Position numbers and translations under genes: made by a program. A stretch of 64,000 nucleotides of DNA from Paraburkholderia aromaticivorans (GTDB taxonomy: Bacteria > Pseudomonadota > Gammaproteobacteria > Burkholderiales > Burkholderiaceae): NCBI RefSeq assembly GCF_012689525.1, contig NZ_CP051515.1:1612001-1676000 (forward strand), in the 5' to 3' direction. Each line of letters begins with the position of its first letter. Position 1 is the stretch's first letter. The notes under the pieces are model-generated. The model did not search any database. It was not told where the DNA came from and was given only the letters and a program-made list of their open reading frames with translations. Below are positions 26,104 through 34,984 of this stretch, one piece after another.

Positions 26104-27162
26104 TCAGGCTGCGAGCGGATGCGCGTCCTGCTCCTCCCACCAGACCACCACGCGTGCCTCGGGACCGAGCCGCGCCGGGTCGTAATCGTTATCGCTGACG
26201 AGCGAGACGAGTTCGGGCGACCCGTCGAGCGGATCGAGCGTCACGCGCAGATGCGTGCCTTGATATTCGGCTTCACGCACCGTGCAGGGCACGCCGCCGA
26301 TGCGCGTCATGCCGTTGTCGCCGCTCGCGTTCTGCACGGGCGTAATGCCATGCGGCACGACGCGCAGATGATCGGCGCGCACGGTAAACGACCGGCCATT
26401 GGTATTGAAGACGTTGTGACCGCCGAGAAAGCGCGCGACGAATTCAGTGCGCGGACGGTTGAAGACTTCATGCGGCGTGCCGCTCTGCTCGATACGTCCA
26501 TGGCTCATCACCACGACGAGATCGGCCAGCGCCATCGCTTCTTCCTGCGAATGCGTGACGTGCACGAAAGTGATGCCGAGTTCTTTCTGCCAGCGCTTGA
26601 GTTCCGCGCGCATCTGCACACGCAGGAACGGGTCGAGCGCGGACAACGGTTCGTCGAGCAACAGGCAGCCCGGCTGATTCAGTAACGCGCGGGCGAGCGC
26701 GACACGTTGCTGCTGGCCGCCGGATAGCTGAGCCGGTTTGCGTTCCGCGTACGCCGACATGGCGACCAGGTCGAGCAGCTCGGCGGCGCGCTTGCGCCGT
26801 ACGTCTCTGGCGATGCCGCGCATCTTCAGGCTGAAGGCGACGTTGTCGAGCGCACTCAGATGCGGAAACAGCGCGTAGTTCTGGAACACCATGGCCGTGC
26901 CGCGAGCAGCGGGTTCGGCGCGCGTGACGTTGCGGCCGGCAATCAGAATGTCACCGTCGGTGACCGATTCATGCCCGGCGATCATGCGCAAGGTCGAGGT
27001 CTTGCCGCATCCCGACGGCCCGAGCAGGCAGCAGTACTGGCCGCCGGCGATGCGCAGATCGATCGCGTCGACGGCAAGCGAGTCGCCATATTGCTTCGAC
27101 ACGTGCACCAGTTCGATGTCGGCGGCTTTGGTTTCGAGCACCGTTGAAGCAGGCTGAATCAT
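26104..27162 (-). CDS. ABC transporter ATP-binding protein (PotA-like)
   Basis: A 352-residue ATPase. Walker A is G-P-S-G-C-G-K-T-S-T near residue 55, the signature is L-S-G-G-Q-Q-Q-R-V-A, Walker B is C-L-L-L-D-E-P, and the H-loop is in V-H-V-T-H-S. After about residue 250 it has a TOBE regulatory domain, as in PotA. I start it at ATG 27162, preceded by GAGGA. It is the first gene of the ABC operon and is divergent from the deacetylase-GntR unit, sharing its promoter region. Confidence 0.92.
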   Translation of the reverse strand: MIQPASTVLETKAADIELVHVSKQYGDSLAVDAIDLRIAGGQYCCLLGPSGCGKTSTLRMIAGHESVTDGDILIAGRNVTRAEPAARGTAMVFQNYALFPHLSALDNVAFSLKMRGIARDVRRKRAAELLDLVAMSAYAERKPAQLSGGQQQRVALARALLNQPGCLLLDEPLSALDPFLRVQMRAELKRWQKELGITFVHVTHSQEEAMALADLVVVMSHGRIEQSGTPHEVFNRPRTEFVARFLGGHNVFNTNGRSFTVRADHLRVVPHGITPVQNASGDNGMTRIGGVPCTVREAEYQGTHLRVTLDPLDGSPELVSLVSDNDYDPARLGPEARVVVWWEEQDAHPLAA

Positions 27163-27479
27163 GAAGGGGTGTCCTCGTGAACGACGAAAAAGCGGGGCGC
27201 ACGAAAACCAACGCGGCGCCTGAACGAGACCAGGCAAATGCAAGACATGTGCCATCGTTTGCATCGCGATGCCCGATTGATTGCCGACGCGCCGGTGTGC
27301 TTAACGTCTACGAGTTGGCTCGCATATTGCAAACGATCCGCAGCGTCGATCGTTAGCGATTCCAACGATTCTTTTGCGCGATCGCGGTGCGTGCCGGGTC
27401 CGTCGCGGGGCATGAACTGGCCATTCCGGTTCATGCGCTCACGCGGCCCGGCGCTTTCTCTCACCCACGGCTTTTTCAA
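27163..27479. other. Divergent promoter region with a candidate operator
   Basis: This 317-base gap separates the ATPase gene and the deacetylase gene. It holds an inverted repeat AACGATC-9 bases-GATCGTT at 27332-27354 and a related AACGATTC at about 27364. These could be sites for the GntR regulator encoded nearby. No gene or core promoter was recognised with confidence. Confidence 0.4.
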
Positions 27480-28445
27480 ATGAACGACATACGGAACATG
27501 CCCGCCGCAGAGAATCGCGCGCGTCAATTGCTTGCCACGCATGGCCGCTTCGCGTACCGCCCGATCACCGACAGCGACGCGTACCGCTGGCCCGGCGGCA
27601 GCGGGCTCGCGGTCTATCTGGGTTTCAACATCGAACACTTTGCCTTTGGTGAAGGGCTCGGCGCCGCGCTCGGTCCGATCTCGCCGCAACCGGATGTGCT
27701 GAACCATAGCTGGCGCGAGTACGGCAATCGCGTCGGTGCATGGCGCTGCATCGAACTGTTCGATCAACTCGCGTTGCCCGCGGGCACGCTCATCAACACC
27801 GCGCTCTACGATCATTGCCCGGAGTTGATCGCGGCCTGCGTGGCGCGCGGTGACGAACTGATCGGCCACGGCCATACGAACGCGCACCGTCAGAGCGACC
27901 TCGACGAAACCGGCGAACGTGAACTGCTTCTGCATTGCCGGGAAAGGATCGCTGAAGTGTCCGGCGTAGCGCCGCACGGCTGGCTGTCGCCGTGGATTTC
28001 CGAGTCCCATCTCACGCCCGACTTACTCGCCGAGACCGGCTATCGCTACACGCTGAACTGGTGTCACGACGACCGTCCCGTGCGAATGGCCACACGCGGC
28101 GCGCCGCTCTGGTCGATTCCCTATCCGCAGGAACTCAACGATCTGCCGATGATGGTGGGCCGCCAGATGGATGGCCACGCCTTCGCCGATATGATCGTCG
28201 ACCAGTTCGACGAGATGCTCGAACAGGCCAATCGCGGCGCGCAGCCGCAGGCGCTCGTGATGGGCATCGCCTTGCATCCGTATCTGGTGGGGCAGCCGTA
28301 TCGCTTGCGGCATCTGCGCCGCGCACTCGAGCACATCGCCGCGGCGCGCGCCCGAGGCGACGTATGGTTCACCACGCCGGGCGCCATTGCAAATCATATG
28401 GACGTGCTGGAGCGGGACGGCATCGTGCGCCCGGCCATCGCATGA
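27480..28445 (+). CDS. Polysaccharide-deacetylase-fold protein (PuuE allantoinase-like)
   Basis: A 321-residue metal-dependent hydrolase of the polysaccharide deacetylase superfamily. The segments H-S-W-R-E-Y-G-N-R-V-G-A-W-R, N-T-A-L-Y-D-H-C-P-E and G-H-G-H-T-N-A-H-R-Q resemble PuuE-type allantoinases and their unassigned relatives rather than sugar deacetylases. No signal peptide is present, so it acts in the cytosol on an amide or cyclic ureide-like bond. It starts at ATG 27480 and its stop overlaps the GntR start, so the two are coupled. The substrate is probably what the divergent ABC importer brings in. Confidence 0.78.
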   Translation: MNDIRNMPAAENRARQLLATHGRFAYRPITDSDAYRWPGGSGLAVYLGFNIEHFAFGEGLGAALGPISPQPDVLNHSWREYGNRVGAWRCIELFDQLALPAGTLINTALYDHCPELIAACVARGDELIGHGHTNAHRQSDLDETGERELLLHCRERIAEVSGVAPHGWLSPWISESHLTPDLLAETGYRYTLNWCHDDRPVRMATRGAPLWSIPYPQELNDLPMMVGRQMDGHAFADMIVDQFDEMLEQANRGAQPQALVMGIALHPYLVGQPYRLRHLRRALEHIAAARARGDVWFTTPGAIANHMDVLERDGIVRPAIA

Positions 28446-29233
28446 ACGCGAAAGCCGGCGCGGCCACCGCGAAAAAGCCCCTGAAAGACGACACGGATCT
28501 CGACGCACGCATCTATCAGTCGATTTTCGACGGCGTGCTGAATCATCGTCTGACGCCGGGCACGAAGCTGCCGGAGCCCGAGTTGTGCCAGTTGTTCGGC
28601 GTGGGCCGCGCGGTGGTGCGGCGCGTGCTGGAAAAGCTCGCGTATGACGGCATCGTCGTGTTGCGGCCGAACAAGGGCGCGGTGATCGCCGAACCCACGC
28701 CCGAGGAAACGCGCGAGATCTTCGAAGCGCGCCGCTCCGTCGAACGGATGCTGGTCGAACTCGCCGTGCAGCGCGCGAACGCCAAGGACATCAAGGCGTT
28801 GCGTCAACAGCTCGCGAGCGAACATGAAGCGATGCATCGCTTCGACCAGCCTTCGTGGGCGACGCTCGCCAGCGGCTTTCATATGCGCATCGCTGCGCTG
28901 GCCGGCAATTCGATCCTGCAAAACTATCTGAAGGAACTGGTCTCGCGCTGCTCGCTGATCGTCGGCGTGTACGAGCCGCCAGGGCACGCGCCGTGCGAAC
29001 ACGCGGAGCACGCGGCGATCGTCGATTGCATCGAGGCGCGCGATGCGGCAGGCGCGATGGCGCATATGGAAGCGCATCTGCGCGACCTCGAAGAACGGAT
29101 CGAAATCTCGCGGATGCGCGGCGAAAAGAGCCTCGGCCAGTTGCTCGGCATCACCGTATCAGTCACTCCCAACCAGGCGTCGACATGGAAATCAATTTCG
29201 AAGCGATCACCGAATACCAGCGTTACAAGCTGA
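28442..29233 (+). CDS. GntR family regulator (FCD type)
   Basis: A 263-residue regulator. The N-terminal winged helix (residues 22-90) has L-T-P-G-T-K-L-P-E, a recognition helix around V-G-R-A-V-V-R-R-V-L and the wing V-L-R-P-N-K-G-A. Residues 95-225 are an FCD-type all-helical ligand domain with F-E-A-R-R-S-V-E. The ATG overlaps the deacetylase stop (ATGA). The last 16 codons overlap the next gene, and the C-terminal tail looks unconserved. It very likely regulates this cassette. Confidence 0.9.
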   Translation: MNAKAGAATAKKPLKDDTDLDARIYQSIFDGVLNHRLTPGTKLPEPELCQLFGVGRAVVRRVLEKLAYDGIVVLRPNKGAVIAEPTPEETREIFEARRSVERMLVELAVQRANAKDIKALRQQLASEHEAMHRFDQPSWATLASGFHMRIAALAGNSILQNYLKELVSRCSLIVGVYEPPGHAPCEHAEHAAIVDCIEARDAAGAMAHMEAHLRDLEERIEISRMRGEKSLGQLLGITVSVTPNQASTWKSISKRSPNTSVTS

Positions 29234-29775
29234 TGGCGAGCCTGATCGTGCCGCGTCCGATCGCGCTCGTCACCACGCTCGGCGCCGACGGCACGATCAA
29301 CGCGGCGCCGTTCTCGATGTTCAACATGCTCGGCGAAGAGCCGCCGATCGTGATGATCAGCGTCAACCGCGTGGCCGACGGTACGCTCAAGGATACGGCG
29401 GTGAACATCGTGCGCACCGGCGAGTTCGTGGTGCATCTCGCGGACGAAGCCATCGCGGACAAAATGCATCGCTGCGGAGCAAGACTGCCGCCGAACGTGA
29501 GCGAACTCGCCGAAGTCGGCTTGACGCCGGTGCCGAGTTCGCACGTCAAGCCGCCGCGCATCGCCGAAGCGCCGGTCGCGTTCGAGTGCACGACATGGGA
29601 GACGTTGGAGACGACGAGCCGGCAGATTTTCATCGGACGCGTGCATCGGCTGCACGCGCGGGACGAGTTGATCGACACGGAAACGTGGCGTGTTCGGCTA
29701 CAGCATTATTTCCCGGTGGGCCGCTTCGGCGCGAGCGACTATGTGACGACGCGGGACCGCTTCAACCTCGGCTGA
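29185..29775 (+). CDS. Flavin-reductase-like FMN-binding protein
   Basis: A 196-residue protein with the split-barrel flavin reductase-like fold: S-L-I-V-P-R-P-I-A-L-V-T-T at residues 15-27, A-P-F-S-M-F-N, and N-I-V-R-T-G-E-F-V-V-H near residue 75. Such proteins bind FMN and either supply reduced flavin to a monooxygenase or act as oxidoreductases themselves. It starts inside the end of the GntR gene, overlapping by 49 bases. An adjacent monooxygenase is absent, although the DszC-like gene at 21394 could be a partner. Confidence 0.85.
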   Translation: MEINFEAITEYQRYKLMASLIVPRPIALVTTLGADGTINAAPFSMFNMLGEEPPIVMISVNRVADGTLKDTAVNIVRTGEFVVHLADEAIADKMHRCGARLPPNVSELAEVGLTPVPSSHVKPPRIAEAPVAFECTTWETLETTSRQIFIGRVHRLHARDELIDTETWRVRLQHYFPVGRFGASDYVTTRDRFNLG

Positions 29776-29804
29776 CATCCGGCAAACATGTGGCGCACAT
29801 CGCG

Positions 29805-31391
29805 TCACACCGCGAGCGCCCGGCCGTCGCTGCGAGGATCGTGCGCGCCCGAGGCCGATCCGTCCGCCTCGATGCGAATCACGCCCGGATGTCCGGCCAA
29901 CGGACTCTGCGCCGCGATCGCGCTGACTTCATGTCCGCGCGCGGCGAGCGCCGCGAACACGTCGGCGCCGGCGTCGGCTTCGAGCTTCAACGCGTCGCGC
30001 GTGTCGGAGAAAGTCTTGCCGAGCAGAAAACGCGGACGGGCGAGGGCGGTCAGCGGATCCATGCCGTAGTCGATCAGCCGCGTGAGAATCGCGGCGAGCG
30101 TTTGCGGCTGACCGTCCGCGCCTTGCGTGCCGAACAGCAGCTGCGGGCGGCCGTCCTTCACATACATGCCAGGATTGAGCGTATGGAACGGCCGCTTGCC
30201 CGGCTGCACGGCATTGTGATGCGCGGGGTTCGTGCTGAACGACGCGCCGCGGTTGTGCCACAGGATGCCGGTGTCGCCCGCTACCACGCCGCTGCCCCAA
30301 TCGAAGTAGACCGTTTGCAGCACGCTCACGCTGCGGCCTTCGCGATCCGTCGCGCCAATGAACACCGTATCCCCCGGACGAAACACGTGCGGCCACGCGC
30401 GCGCTTTACGCAGATGGATCGAGCGGGCGTGGGCATCGAGCGTGGCGGGCGAGAGCATCTCATCAACCGGCACGCTGTTGAACTCCGGGTCAGAGACAAG
30501 GCGGTCACGATCCACGAACGCGCATTTGACCGCTTCCACGAGCAGGTGATAGTAATCGGCGCTGCCTTCCGGAATCGATCCGAGGTCGAAACGCTCCAGC
30601 ATGCCCATGATCTGCAAGGTCGTCACGCCTTGCGTGGGCGGCTGCAAGCTCACCAGTTCGCCGCCGCGATAAGCGACCCGCAGCGGTGCTTCGTTGCGCG
30701 CATGCGTGCGGGCGAGGTCGCTTGCACTGAGTGGCGAACCGGCTTGCCGGAGACCATCCGCGATCCGCTCAGCCAGGTCGCCTTCGTAGAACTCACGCGC
30801 GCCGAAACGCGCAATACGGTCGAGGCTCTTTGCCAACGCCGGCTGAACGAAGCGCTCGTCGATCGCGGGAATAGGGCCGTGCGGCGCAAAGGTCGCCGCG
30901 AAGCCGGGCAACGCCTGCAATTCGTCGGCGCGCAGGGTTTGCCAGAAATGCTGCGACGGCGTGACAGGAAAGCCGTCGGCGGCAAACTCGAGCGCACGGT
31001 CGAACAGCGACGACCACGACTGCATGCCGCCCCAAACGCTTTGACTGATCTCGTAAGCCTGATGCCATGTATCAACGGTCGCGGCGGTGGTGATGGCAGA
31101 AGCCGGACCGCGCAATGGAATCGCACCGTTGAACTCCGGCAGTTGCGCCGCGGCCTGGCCGATGCCCGATAACGTGCGCAACGTCCCTTCACGGTCGCCG
31201 ATCACCCAGAAGGCGTCGCCGCCGAGGCCCGTGAAATGCGGGTACGTCACGCACAGCGCGGCGCCGATCGCGATGGCGGCTTCAATGGCATTGCCGCCCG
31301 CGCGCAGGACATCGCGGCCGGCCTCGCTAGCTAACGCATGCGGACTGGTGACCATGCCGCCATGAGTGCCGGCGGGTTTCAGATTGTGCAT
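29805..31391 (-). CDS. Gamma-glutamyltransferase family protein
   Basis: A 528-residue Ntn-hydrolase precursor. The N-terminal part has H-G-G-M-V-T-S-P-H-A-L-A-S and G-G-N-A-I-E-A-A-I-A-I-G, typical of the large subunit. A Thr near residue 350 in the segment G-D-T-V-F-I-G-A-T-D could be the autoprocessing nucleophile. N-P-G-M-Y and G-T-Q-G-A-D-G-Q-P-Q follow in the small-subunit part. No signal peptide is seen, which fits the cytosolic GGT-like branch. Start at 31391 has GGAG upstream. It converges on the flavin reductase gene and may act on the same substrate as that cassette. Confidence 0.85.
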   Translation of the reverse strand: MHNLKPAGTHGGMVTSPHALASEAGRDVLRAGGNAIEAAIAIGAALCVTYPHFTGLGGDAFWVIGDREGTLRTLSGIGQAAAQLPEFNGAIPLRGPASAITTAATVDTWHQAYEISQSVWGGMQSWSSLFDRALEFAADGFPVTPSQHFWQTLRADELQALPGFAATFAPHGPIPAIDERFVQPALAKSLDRIARFGAREFYEGDLAERIADGLRQAGSPLSASDLARTHARNEAPLRVAYRGGELVSLQPPTQGVTTLQIMGMLERFDLGSIPEGSADYYHLLVEAVKCAFVDRDRLVSDPEFNSVPVDEMLSPATLDAHARSIHLRKARAWPHVFRPGDTVFIGATDREGRSVSVLQTVYFDWGSGVVAGDTGILWHNRGASFSTNPAHHNAVQPGKRPFHTLNPGMYVKDGRPQLLFGTQGADGQPQTLAAILTRLIDYGMDPLTALARPRFLLGKTFSDTRDALKLEADAGADVFAALAARGHEVSAIAAQSPLAGHPGVIRIEADGSASGAHDPRSDGRALAV

Positions 31392-31879
31392 CGAGGCTCC
31401 GCTACTGAGGGTTCGCCGGAAGGTGCCGGGAGTATAGATCGCCAATTTTTGGGTGATCAGCCGTCGAGTAGCACGTAGGCCAGCGCGCTTCGCTAACGTC
31501 GAACATATCGCGCGATGTCTGCGCGGCGGGCGATTCGGCCCGCGCGGCGAACCGCGTTGCGTTGTCGGGTTCGTTGCGCTCGCGTGCCGCGAATGTTTCG
31601 GTCATACGCGTGAGCGGCAAGATCACAAAACGAGGCGCACAAGATGGCGCGCGCGTTCGTGGTGGCCGGTGCATCGCAGCCCGCGTTGCCGATGCGCGCG
31701 TCGGCGCGAATCCAGGGCGCGTGAGCCCCGAGTTGGTGAGCGCTGCACCATCGGCGGTTCGGGCGGGGTGTTTTCAGCAGCGCTTCGCGCGCGGCCGATC
31801 GGATGGAAGAGCCCCGCCCGGCAAGGGTTTGAAGCAGTTTATCGCGGCTAAACAAGCACTTGGCATAGCTCCTGCTAAG
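31392..31879. other. Intergenic region, no gene seen
   Basis: About 490 bases separate the divergent GGT and allophanate hydrolase genes. Several frames are open by base composition, but none has a ribosome site or coding bias. No repeat or RNA gene was recognised apart from the operator-like site at its end. Confidence 0.45.
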
Positions 31880-31913
31880 TTGAGTCCAAACTTGTATTCA
31901 AGATTGAACTCAA
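31880..31913. promoter_or_regulatory. Candidate operator upstream of allophanate hydrolase gene
   Basis: TTGAGTCCAA (31880-31889) and TTGAACTCAA (31904-31913) form an inverted repeat with one mismatch, with a smaller CTTG/CAAG pair inside. It ends 10 bases before the GTG start, a fitting position for repression by the GntR regulator at the operon end. Confidence 0.45.
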
Positions 31914-31923
31914 GGAAAAACAG

Positions 31924-33789
31924 GTGCCTATTTCTTCACCCATGACGGTCAAAGGTCTGCTCGCGGCATACGCTGCAGGGAGCCTGACGCCGACCGAAGC
32001 CGTGTCGTCGGCGCTGGCGCGAATCGACAAGATCGAGCGGCCGGAAGTCTGGATTCTGCGCGTGCCGGCAGCCGACGTGCAGGCACGCGCGCAAGCGCTC
32101 GCAGCGTTATACGACGCGCAGGGTAGCGCCGTATTCGAACAGATGCCGCTCTTCGGCGTGCCGTTCGCCGTCAAGGACAATATCGACGTCGCCGGCTTGC
32201 CGACTACGGCCGCTTGCGACTCCTTCGCTTACACGCCGGACACGTCGGCGTTCGCCGTGCAGCGGCTCATCGATGCCGGCGCCATCCTGATCGGCAAGAC
32301 CAATCTCGATCAGTTCGCCACCGGCCTCGTCGGTACACGTTCGCCGTTTGGCGCCGTGCGGCACAGCGAGTCGCCGCTGCGCGTGTCGGGTGGTTCGAGT
32401 TCGGGCTCGGCGGTCGCGGTGGCGACGGGTTGCGTGGCGTTTTCGCTCGGCACCGACACCGCGGGTTCCGGCCGTGTGCCGGCCGGATTCAATGGGCTGG
32501 CCGGTCTGAAACCTTCGCTGGGACTGGTCAGCAAACGTGGCGTGGTGCCCGCGTGCCGAAGCCTCGATACGATCTCGGTGTTCGCCCACGACGTCGACGA
32601 TGCCTGGCGCGTGCTCAGCGAAATCGCCTGCTTCGACTCGCTCGACGGCTACTCGCGCAAGGTGCCGAGCCTTGGCCTGCTGCGTTCGGCTCCGCGCATC
32701 GGCGTGCCGGAGCGATTGGAGTTTTACGGCGACGCTATCGCGAGCCTGGCGTTTTCAACCGCATTCGACACGCTCACGACGCAGATCCATCTGCCAACGC
32801 AAGCGATCGACTTCGAGCCGCTCAAAGCGGTCTCCGCCTTGCTCTACGACGGCCCCTGGGTCGCGGAGCGGCGCGCGGCGCTCGGCACGTTCTTCGAAAC
32901 CCATCACGAAGCGATCGATGCGGTCGTGGCCAAAGTGATCGGCAAGGCCGAGCAGTTCAGCGCCGCCGATGCCTTCAACGGCCAGTACGCGCTAGCCGAT
33001 CTGAAGCGGCACGCCGAAGCGCTGTTCGAAACCATCGACATCCTGATCGTGCCCACCACGCCGACGCATCCGCTGATCGCCGACGTGCAGGCCAATCCCG
33101 TCGAATTGAACAGCCAGCTTGGCTATTACACCAACTTCGTCAACCTGCTCGATCTCTGCGCGCTGGCCGTGCCGTGTCAGCGGCGCAGCGACGGTTTGCC
33201 CGCCGGCGTCACGCTGATCGCACCGAGCGGCGCCGACCGCCGTCTCGCCGAACTGGGCGCGCGGATTCAGGCGTTGTTCGCGGACACCACCGAAATCGTC
33301 GAGGCATCAACAACAACGGCCACGCTCATCCAGCCGCTGCCGTTCCAGGAGCCCACCGTCACCCTCGCGGTGGTTGGCGCGCATCTGCGTGGCCAGCCGT
33401 TGAACTGGCAACTCCAGGAAGCCGGCGCGCGTTTCGTGAAAGCGACGCACACGGCACCCGGCTACCAGCTCTACGCGCTCGCCAACACCCAGCCGCCGAA
33501 GCCCGGCCTCGTGCGTTCAACGCAACAGCAAGGCCAGCCGATCGCCATCGAACTCTGGGAAGTGCCGCTGCGCAGCTTCGGCCAATTCGTCGCCGACGTG
33601 CCCGCGCCGCTCGGCATCGGCACGTTGCAACTCGCCGACGGCCACAGCGTGAAGGGCTTCATCTGCGAGCCGTCGGCGGTAAGCGAGGACAGCGGCGCGC
33701 TCGACATCACGTCGTTCGGCGGCTGGCTCGCGTATCTCGCCAGCCTCAAGGCCAACCCGCAAGCCGATACCCAGGCCAACGCTCTTTAA
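31924..33789 (+). CDS. atzF: Allophanate hydrolase, two-domain form
   Basis: Allophanate hydrolase breaks allophanate down to ammonia and CO2. Residues 1-450 are an amidase-signature domain with Lys84 (A-V-K-D-N), Ser158 in G-G-S-S-S-G-S and the nucleophile Ser182 in T-A-G-S-G-R. Residues about 455-615 are the C-terminal domain of full-length enzymes, which is thought to handle the N-carboxycarbamate intermediate. The start is GTG at 31924, 7 bases after AAGGA. It heads an operon with a BMP-type importer and two isochorismatase-like amidohydrolases. A second, shorter copy lies at 52114. Confidence 0.94.
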   Translation: MPISSPMTVKGLLAAYAAGSLTPTEAVSSALARIDKIERPEVWILRVPAADVQARAQALAALYDAQGSAVFEQMPLFGVPFAVKDNIDVAGLPTTAACDSFAYTPDTSAFAVQRLIDAGAILIGKTNLDQFATGLVGTRSPFGAVRHSESPLRVSGGSSSGSAVAVATGCVAFSLGTDTAGSGRVPAGFNGLAGLKPSLGLVSKRGVVPACRSLDTISVFAHDVDDAWRVLSEIACFDSLDGYSRKVPSLGLLRSAPRIGVPERLEFYGDAIASLAFSTAFDTLTTQIHLPTQAIDFEPLKAVSALLYDGPWVAERRAALGTFFETHHEAIDAVVAKVIGKAEQFSAADAFNGQYALADLKRHAEALFETIDILIVPTTPTHPLIADVQANPVELNSQLGYYTNFVNLLDLCALAVPCQRRSDGLPAGVTLIAPSGADRRLAELGARIQALFADTTEIVEASTTTATLIQPLPFQEPTVTLAVVGAHLRGQPLNWQLQEAGARFVKATHTAPGYQLYALANTQPPKPGLVRSTQQQGQPIAIELWEVPLRSFGQFVADVPAPLGIGTLQLADGHSVKGFICEPSAVSEDSGALDITSFGGWLAYLASLKANPQADTQANAL

Positions 33790-33812
33790 CCTTCGATCAG
33801 GAATTGGACACC

Positions 33813-34910
33813 ATGACCAGCCGCCGCAATTTCATCAAGAGCGCCAGCCTGTTGACGCTCGGCAATATTCTGCCCATCCAGTCGGTGTTCGCCGCGCCGA
33901 AGACCACCGTCGGCGTGATCTACGTCGGCGCGCGCGGCGACTACGGCTACAACCAGGCGCAGGCACAAGCCGCCGCGGTGATCAAGAAAATGCCCGACGT
34001 GAAAGTAGTGGAAGAAGAGAACGTGCCCGAAACCATCGCCGTGCAGAAGACCATGGAAGCGATGATCGAACAGGACGGCGCGACGCTCATCTTCGCGACC
34101 TCGTTCGGCTACTTCGACCCGCACGTGCTGAAGATGGCGGCGAAGTATCCGAAGGTGCGATTCGCCCATTGCGGTGGCTTGTGGAAGCAGGGCAACCCGT
34201 CGAACATCACCAGCTATTTCGGCTATATCGACGAATGCCAGTACCTGAACGGCGTGGTCGCCGGCCATATGACGAAGAGCAAGAAACTCGGCTTCGTCGC
34301 GGCCAAGCCCATTCCGCAGGTGCTGCGCAACATCAATTCGTTCACGCTCGGCGCGCAGTCGGTCGATCCGTCGATCACCACGCAGGTGATTTTCACCGGC
34401 GACTGGTCGATGCCGGTGAAGGAAGCCGAAGCCACCAACAGCCTCGTCGATCAAGGGTGCGACGTGCTGACCTGTCACGTCGACGGTCCGAAGGTCGTGG
34501 TCGAGACAGCGGAAAAACGCGGCGCGATGAGTTGCGGCTATCACGCGAGCCAGGCCGCGCTCGCGCCCAAGGGTTATCTGACCGGCGCGGAATGGGATTG
34601 GGCGACGCCGTACAAGCAACTGGTGACGGGCGCGCAAGCCGGCACGCCGCAACCCAACGTGCTGCGCGGCGGCCTGAAAGAAGGCTTCGTGAAGATGTCG
34701 CCGTACGGCGCGAAGGTCACGGCCGCCGCGAAGCAGAACGCCGACTCGATCAGAAGCAGCATGGTGGCCGGCAACTTCGTGATCTTCAAAGGCCCGATGA
34801 AGGACAACAAGGGCGGCACGGCGATCGCCTCGGGCGCGAGCCACAACCAGACCGACTACACGCTCGAAAGCATGAACTATCTGGTCGCGGGCGTCGTCGG
34901 CCAGATCTGA
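33813..34910 (+). CDS. BMP family ABC binding protein
   Basis: A 365-residue solute-binding protein. The N-terminus has S-R-R-N-F-I-K-S followed by a hydrophobic core, a probable Tat signal (cleavage near S-V-F-A). The mature part starts T-T-V-G-V-I-Y-V-G and contains D-Y-G-Y-N-Q-A, as in basic membrane protein (BMP/Med) lipoproteins that bind nucleosides or purines. No lipobox Cys is visible, unlike Gram-positive BMPs. It belongs with two permeases and a double ATPase downstream. In this operon the ligand may be a urea polymer or ureide rather than a nucleoside. Confidence 0.9.
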   Translation: MTSRRNFIKSASLLTLGNILPIQSVFAAPKTTVGVIYVGARGDYGYNQAQAQAAAVIKKMPDVKVVEEENVPETIAVQKTMEAMIEQDGATLIFATSFGYFDPHVLKMAAKYPKVRFAHCGGLWKQGNPSNITSYFGYIDECQYLNGVVAGHMTKSKKLGFVAAKPIPQVLRNINSFTLGAQSVDPSITTQVIFTGDWSMPVKEAEATNSLVDQGCDVLTCHVDGPKVVVETAEKRGAMSCGYHASQAALAPKGYLTGAEWDWATPYKQLVTGAQAGTPQPNVLRGGLKEGFVKMSPYGAKVTAAAKQNADSIRSSMVAGNFVIFKGPMKDNKGGTAIASGASHNQTDYTLESMNYLVAGVVGQI

Positions 34911-34984
34911 TGACGGCGATGTTGGCTTGACGATGTTTGTGTGGCGAGTTTGCGTGACGAATTTGCGTGGATCAAGGAGCCGTG

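Noticed and set aside
31493..31855. 120-codon minus-strand frame upstream of atzF
   Set aside because: It has no ribosome site and its composition is Arg/Ala-rich, as in non-coding frames of this genome.
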